A stretch of DNA of 64,000 nucleotides from Halichoerus grypus (Eukaryota; Chordata; Mammalia; Carnivora; Phocidae): positions 62,025,850-62,089,849 of the forward strand of contig NC_135714.1 in assembly GCF_964656455.1 (NCBI RefSeq), given 5' to 3'. This document shows positions 59,093 to 64,000 of the stretch, piece by piece. Each line of letters opens with the position of its first letter. Position 1 is the first letter of the stretch. The notes under the pieces are model-generated. The model searched no databases. It was not told the DNA's origin and was given only the letters and a program-made list of their open reading frames with translations. The translations under genes and the position numbers were made by a program.

Positions 59093-59818
59093 AAATAATG
59101 TGTCATGGTACTTTTTAATCTTACTTGGCAGAGTATTTTAAAATTTGGAACCTTTTTAAAAAATATTAGGAACCTTTTTTGATTTGTTTACATTTTAGTT
59201 ATATTCTAGTTTGACTGCCTTATTGTTGAAGAATGCATTGTTTGTAGTTTTCTACTTTTTAAAAATTTCTGGAGTCTTTATGGCCTGTGGTGTAAGATTG
59301 GTATTCTTTTTTCAAGTATACCAGTGACACTTGAAAATAACGTGTATTGTGAGGCTTCCAGGTAAAGATAGTGTATTGAACATCACAGTGATAACTGATG
59401 AGAAAATGCCAAATCTAAGTCAGCAATGGAGAAAGCCAAAAGAACTAGTATAGTCTACATTTCAGGATCTTGCGAAAGGCTCGGGATCTCCCTCTAGGTA
59501 CGTCTGGAACTGGTTAGTGGTATGTCTGGGGATGGGACCAAAACCCTCTAAAATAGGGAGCATTAGTTAAAACTATTGAAGATTCTTACATACTTCACGA
59601 CACTGGGTAACTGCCCTTTCCCATGCTAGCAGATGGATGGAAAGATTAAAACAGTTTCTAACCTGGGGGAGGTTGGGAGTTGAGAAAATTGAAATGGAGA
59701 TTAGTGAATCTATGTATACTGATGCTGAGAAATCCTTCCGCTATCCCCTGTCCCCTTCCCCCTCCCCTGATTTGGCTTTCAGAATTCTGGCAGGAGGGGA
59801 TTAGATGAGGCTTGGCTC

Positions 59819-59849
<31 letters not shown>

Positions 59850-62545
59850 GTAATAATAAATAATAAGTAGCAGTAGTAGTAAGGTTTGTTTTCAGGTTCC
59901 CCTTTCCCTTCTTTCTTCCTTCCCCTCCTTCTCTTTCCTTTTTTTTTTTCTAATAGCTCTCTGAAGTTTTTCTTTTCTATTTTCTTCCTCCCTCTCCTTC
60001 TTTTTGCTTTTCTTTTTTTTACTTCTTTTCTACTCATCCCTCCCTCTTTGGCTGTCCACCTATATATTGGAAAGACAAAAATATAAATTTATGGGAAAAT
60101 TAGTATGAATTAGTGGGAAGTGAATACCACAGAATAGTTTTTCAGTGGCATTCAAGTTAATTAACTTTGATTAGATAGGTTATCTCATCACAAAATGTTG
60201 CCTGGTAGATGCTGCCTGAGTTAATGCTATATCATTAACAAATCACAAATGCCTATTTAAAAATGTTTTTAATACTAACATTTGTTCTCTAAAGATGTTT
60301 AAATGTTTTCCTGTAATCATAGTATTCATTTGTTACATTATAAACTTTTTAAAAAACATCTGATGGTCTGTGAATTATTATTAATTCCAAATTAGTGGCA
60401 TCAGTAAATTTATTATGAAACATTGATTCCTCCTGTGAGTGAATGAAGTCTTACTCTTCCTATTATTTTCTTATATTACAGGACAAGATCCCACTAGTAT
60501 ACTATAAAAACAAGTAAATAAAAGAGAGTATTCTAAAGCAATTACATACTTTAAAAATATGTGTGTCATTTGTTCTATTTCAGTTTAGAAACTATTTCTA
60601 TTCTTTTAATTTATTAATATGTACCCCTTCAAATCACTATGTTTGTATCCTTTGGATAATTAGAACATAAAATCTTGAATGATTTGGAATGAGGAACACT
60701 TGTAAAAACTTCACTAAATAGTATTGAAATTTTGAGGAATATCTTTAAAATATGCATTATGTAATAGACTGGCTTTGACGTGAACAGTTACCATAGCATT
60801 AAAGGAAAAGCAGCTGTAGCCCTTTTACAGTCATATAAATAACCAGATTTTGAAGACTTTTAAATGATAAAGATATCGGCAGATAAAACCTATGCTCATT
60901 TTCTAAAAGGAAAAAAACAGGGTAAGACAGCTCAGATTTACATTTATACCAAATCATGCCAAGACCTGATTTAACTAGTGTTTCTTGTTCAGGTTTCAAA
61001 AATACTTGGATCTTTGACACAGTTAATATAAAGGCAGTGTCTTTGATGTGCTTTTTCTTCTTTTTAAAGTTGTACACATGGTTCATTCATAGGCTTGTAT
61101 CACTATGCTTTGCTTATGTAATAGTGAATTGTTTTGTGGCAAGAAATATTGTTAACCTGGCAGCTGATAAAAGCTGAAGTATATTGTAACAAAAATAAAC
61201 AAGTTCAGGGTAAGGGAATATAAACATAGTAAAATCTTGTGTTGAAATCAGAGCCTCCAGTTTTAGTGAACGTGTTACAACAGGAAAAGTCAATGTGTTG
61301 AAGTTCAGTTAAACAGGATGTGGATAATATAGTACGCGGAAATTGAAGGCTTATTTTATAGCAACGAGGCCCATAAACTGTGAAAGTGGCGAGTGAAGAT
61401 TATTGCTTAAATCAGTTAGAAGCCATAGTTGGATAAAAAGTGGTAGCCCATTGGCTCATAGCTCACTACCACTTCCCCTCCTCCTTTTCTTGCATTCCTT
61501 CCAGTTGATAATTAACTTTCATTTGTTGTATTGTTTCTGGTGTACTACAGTGTGCTGTCTCATAGGTAAGGGAATTATAAAGAGAAGAAAATAAACTGTA
61601 GAATGTAAAAGTCAAATTCTGTACTTGTTAGTTCTCATTAAAAAAGAAGGAAGTAGATTGGAGATAGATCTTAGATCTTCAAGAGTATGGGGCTAAGAAA
61701 GAGGAGAGAGAAACAAATATTTATCCAGAACCCAGTATGTGCCAGCATTCTGCTTGATGCTCTATTGTGAGAGATGTATATTTAACTGGGATGAATAATC
61801 CTTGTAGTATGTTATGTTACATCCTTTGGATGGATAGTCATCAGTGTTATTACCAGTAGGAGTATTAGGTCAAGAATCATTTATTATTATTTCCAGTTTT
61901 CTTACCTATATTGTCATGAAATTAGAAGATAATTTCCCAGAACTTTTGGGAATTGAAGGTGTGACTTTCCCCTTCTATCAGATATAAATAATAGCATAAA
62001 AAAAACCATACCATTTGAAAAAAACTGCTAACTTTTCTTTTTAATTCATTGCATTAACTCAATAATGTAGTGATCATTGATTAATAGAATAACATGATGA
62101 AAAATATGAGTGTGTCGTAACATGTAAAAGGGGAGTACACTGACTTGCTTTCCTTTGTTAATCCATTTGTTAATAAGTGGTTGTCAGTATACTGCACACA
62201 CAGCTTTCTTTTGTTAACTTTACTTCAAAGACCAGTGATAAGTTTGATAGCTTTTACTGCAGTCTGTTTTTATCCAAATGCTGGGAGAGGACATTGACAT
62301 TGAATGGATCTGAAAGATGATTCCTTGTGAGTGTCATCAGTGTTACTTTCAAACAAATAACATTCACTAATACAGTATATATAGTAAACAATAAAACACC
62401 AATAAGACCCTATTACGAATTATTAAATATATTAAATAGAAACACAAAATTAAGCATTTTCCAAATAGCTTTAGCATAAGCAATGATGAAAGCTGCTGTT
62501 GCCTGAGAGCACCCTCCTTCCCCCCATTTAGATTTTGGTAAACAG
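59093..62545. other. Intronic stretch with only simple repeats
   Basis: 3.4 kb without SINEC or L1 copies, apart from the low-complexity block at 59815-60040. A possible decayed MIR lies near 61720 (CCAGAACCCAGTATGTGCCAGC). The missing MRPL1 exons were not found here. Confidence 0.5.
59815..60040. repeat. (TAA)n microsatellite and pyrimidine-rich tract
   Basis: TAA units at 59819-59868, then from 59895 a C/T-rich stretch of about 140 bp (TTTCTTCCTTCCCCTCC and similar). Confidence 0.92.
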
Positions 62546-62549
62546 GAAT

Positions 62550-62737
62550 TTTTCTTTTTAATTTTATTTATTTGAGACAGAGAGAGAGCACAAGCGAGGC
62601 AGGGAGGGGCAGAGAGAGAGGGACAAGCAGACTCCTCACTGAGCAGGGAGCCCGACACGGGGCTCTATCCCAGGACCCTGAGATCATGACCTGAGCTGAA
62701 GGCAGATGCTTAACTGACTGAGCCACCCAGGGGCCCT
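62550..62737 (-). mobile_element. SINEC copy, antisense
   Basis: Start AATTTTATTTATTTGAGACAG, end GAGCCACCCAGGGGCCC. No clear TSD. Confidence 0.88.
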
Positions 62738-62839
62738 GAAAGTGAGGAACTTGTTAAAGTGATGTAAAGCATAACTCATACCACAGCTTGTCTTTTGCAT
62801 GAATTTTTATACATTTGGAGACAAATAATGTATTCTAAT

Positions 62840-63020
62840 ACAGCAGTTGGCAGACAGTGGCTCTGCGAGTCTGTTTTTGTACCACTTGTGAGCTTAGAAT
62901 GATCTTTTAAAGGGTTGTGAAAAAAAAAAGGAATATGCAGCAAAAATCATATGTGGCCTTAAAAGCCTATAATATTTACCATCTGGTTCTTTGCAGAAAA
63001 AGTTTCCCAACCCTAAAATA
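62840..63020. mobile_element. hAT-type DNA element fragment
   Basis: CAGCAGTTGGCAGACAGTGG, TCTGTTTTTGTACCACTTGTGAGC and TTGCAGAAAAAGTTTCCCAACCC match both ends of the family at 16904, with the middle deleted. Confidence 0.6.
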
Positions 63021-63161
63021 TAAATACATAACACAAAAGCCTGAAGATCTGGTTCCAGGTGATATGGGGTAATCACATGACAACCTGTCTCTCGCACTGA
63101 ATGCAGCTATTATAAAACCTGGACAGAATGCATGGAGTAGCTATTTGAAGACTCTGAAAAG

Positions 63162-63347
63162 GGGCGCCTGGGTGGCTCAGATGGTTAAACGTCTGCCTTC
63201 GGCTCAGGTCATGGTCCCGGGGTCCTGGGAGCGAGCCCCGCTTCGGGCTCCTGGCTTAGCAGGGAGACTGCTTCTGCCTCTCCCCCTGCTCATGCTCTCT
63301 CTCTATCTCTCTGTCTCAAATGAATAAATAAAATCTTAAAAAAAAAA
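63162..63347 (+). mobile_element. SINEC copy, sense
   Basis: TSD TGAAGACTCTGAAAAG, 16 bp without mismatch, at 63146-63161 and 63348-63363. Intact head GGGCGCCTGGGTGGCTCAG. Confidence 0.95.
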
Positions 63348-63363
63348 TGAAGACTCTGAAAAG

Positions 63364-64000
63364 TAAATAGTAACAGGCAAATTACGGAAGACCAGAATTT
63401 GAAGTACCACCACTCACCACTGGTGGTGAGTTTGCCATTTTTCTCCTTGGTTGTCACATGAACTGGTCTCACCATAGTCTGAAACTGGGAAGTGGACATT
63501 GGCACAGGCAGAGAGAGCTTCAGGAGAAGCCCTTTACTTCAGGCTTGAGAAGTAGAGATCGTGGATCCTAGTGGGGACAATTGGTGCAGGAAAGGGTACA
63601 GGTATCTAAAATTTGAGAAGGGGGAACCTTCCTTTCTGACTGGAGGATCTGTGGTCACAAGAGGGGGGGCATACTGTCTTTGCTTCTTTTCTCTGTCCTG
63701 TCAGTTGGCCCCCAATGCAGGAGCAGTTACAGAGAGTAAGTGGCAAAATGGGGTAAATAAAGCCCCAGCTTTCTGGCCAGGGTTCCAAAAGGAGGGCCTT
63801 AGGGAACCAGAAAGTACTGGGAAGATCAAGGAGAGGGGGGAACCTGGGAAAGGGACCTCATAAAAATTATATATGAACTACTGGAGATGAAATTAATGGA
63901 GATGACAGAGGAAAGAAAGAAAGAAAGATCATAGGAATTATCCAATCTGAAAAGCAAAGACAAAAGATTGGAAAAAAAAGAAAGCCTTAGGGTCCTATGG
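63364..64000. other. Intronic stretch at the window end
   Basis: Unassigned sequence, richer in G than its surroundings, with a (GAAA)n run at 63911-63927. A 22-bp near-palindrome CACTCACCACTGGTGGTGAG lies at 63411. It may be an old repeat cut by the window border. Confidence 0.4.

Larger units (their letters stand above)
43911..64000 (+). other. MRPL1: MRPL1 intron 7 (5' part, runs off the window)
   Basis: At least 20 kb without a further coding exon that I could find. The first part holds MIR and L2 copies and a sense L1 disrupted by an antisense L1 (46090-51860). After 52122 repeats are sparse. A small terminal exon could be missed by eye, so this reading is moderately sure. Confidence 0.7.

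Noticed and set aside
1..64000. CRISPR arrays, prophage, bacterial defence systems
   Set aside because: The recurring units are dispersed SINEs with TSDs in a mammalian gene; no spaced short repeats and no bacterial genes.

Overview
The window is a piece of a mammalian nuclear genome: AT-rich, without operons or dense ORFs, and crowded with retrotransposons. The SINEs are the tRNA-Lys-derived carnivore SINE (SINEC/CAN-SINE). Their head reads GGCGCCTGGGTGGCTCAG and their body is unlike the dog-type SINEC_Cf and the cat-type body, so I infer an arctoid caniform (bear, seal, mustelid or relative). The species itself cannot be read from the sequence.

Only one protein gene is visible: MRPL1, the mitochondrial large-subunit ribosomal protein of the uL1 family, on the + strand. 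Six coding exons were found at 9067-9178, 18766-19024, 21769-21852, 23466-23537, 27150-27261 and 43804-43910. All have AG/GT borders, and their phases join into one open frame. The first coding exon with its promoter, and the exons for the C-terminal end, are not in the window. I saw no CpG island and no second gene, so practically all 64 kb is MRPL1 intron.

Intron 1 (1-9066) is an old antisense L1 that received a younger antisense L1 (355-6610), which in turn received five SINEs. Intron 2 (9179-18765) holds MIR, an LTR-like element, old L1 pieces, an MLT1-like LTR, L2, a hAT-type element and eight SINEs. Introns 3 to 5 are short, with MIR, a Tigger-type element and a few SINEs. Intron 6 (27262-43803) is the most rearranged: a stacked SINE cluster, an antisense L1 that hosts an internally deleted L1 looking like a reverse-transcribed spliced L1 RNA, an old repeat split by a sense L1, and a nearly identical 225-bp local duplication. 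Intron 7 (43911 to the window end) has a 2.6-kb antisense L1 inserted in an older sense L1, then long stretches without recognisable elements.

I count about 38 SINEC copies, roughly 28 of them antisense to MRPL1. Most carry clear target-site duplications (TSDs), which gives precise borders and a relative order of events. No CRISPR, phage, bacterial or viral system is present. The most interesting signals are the spliced-L1-like insertion (32949-34156), two L1 insertions with 3'-transduction-like tails, the 225-bp duplication at 41840/42747, and a templated 39-bp insertion inside a SINE at 34834.
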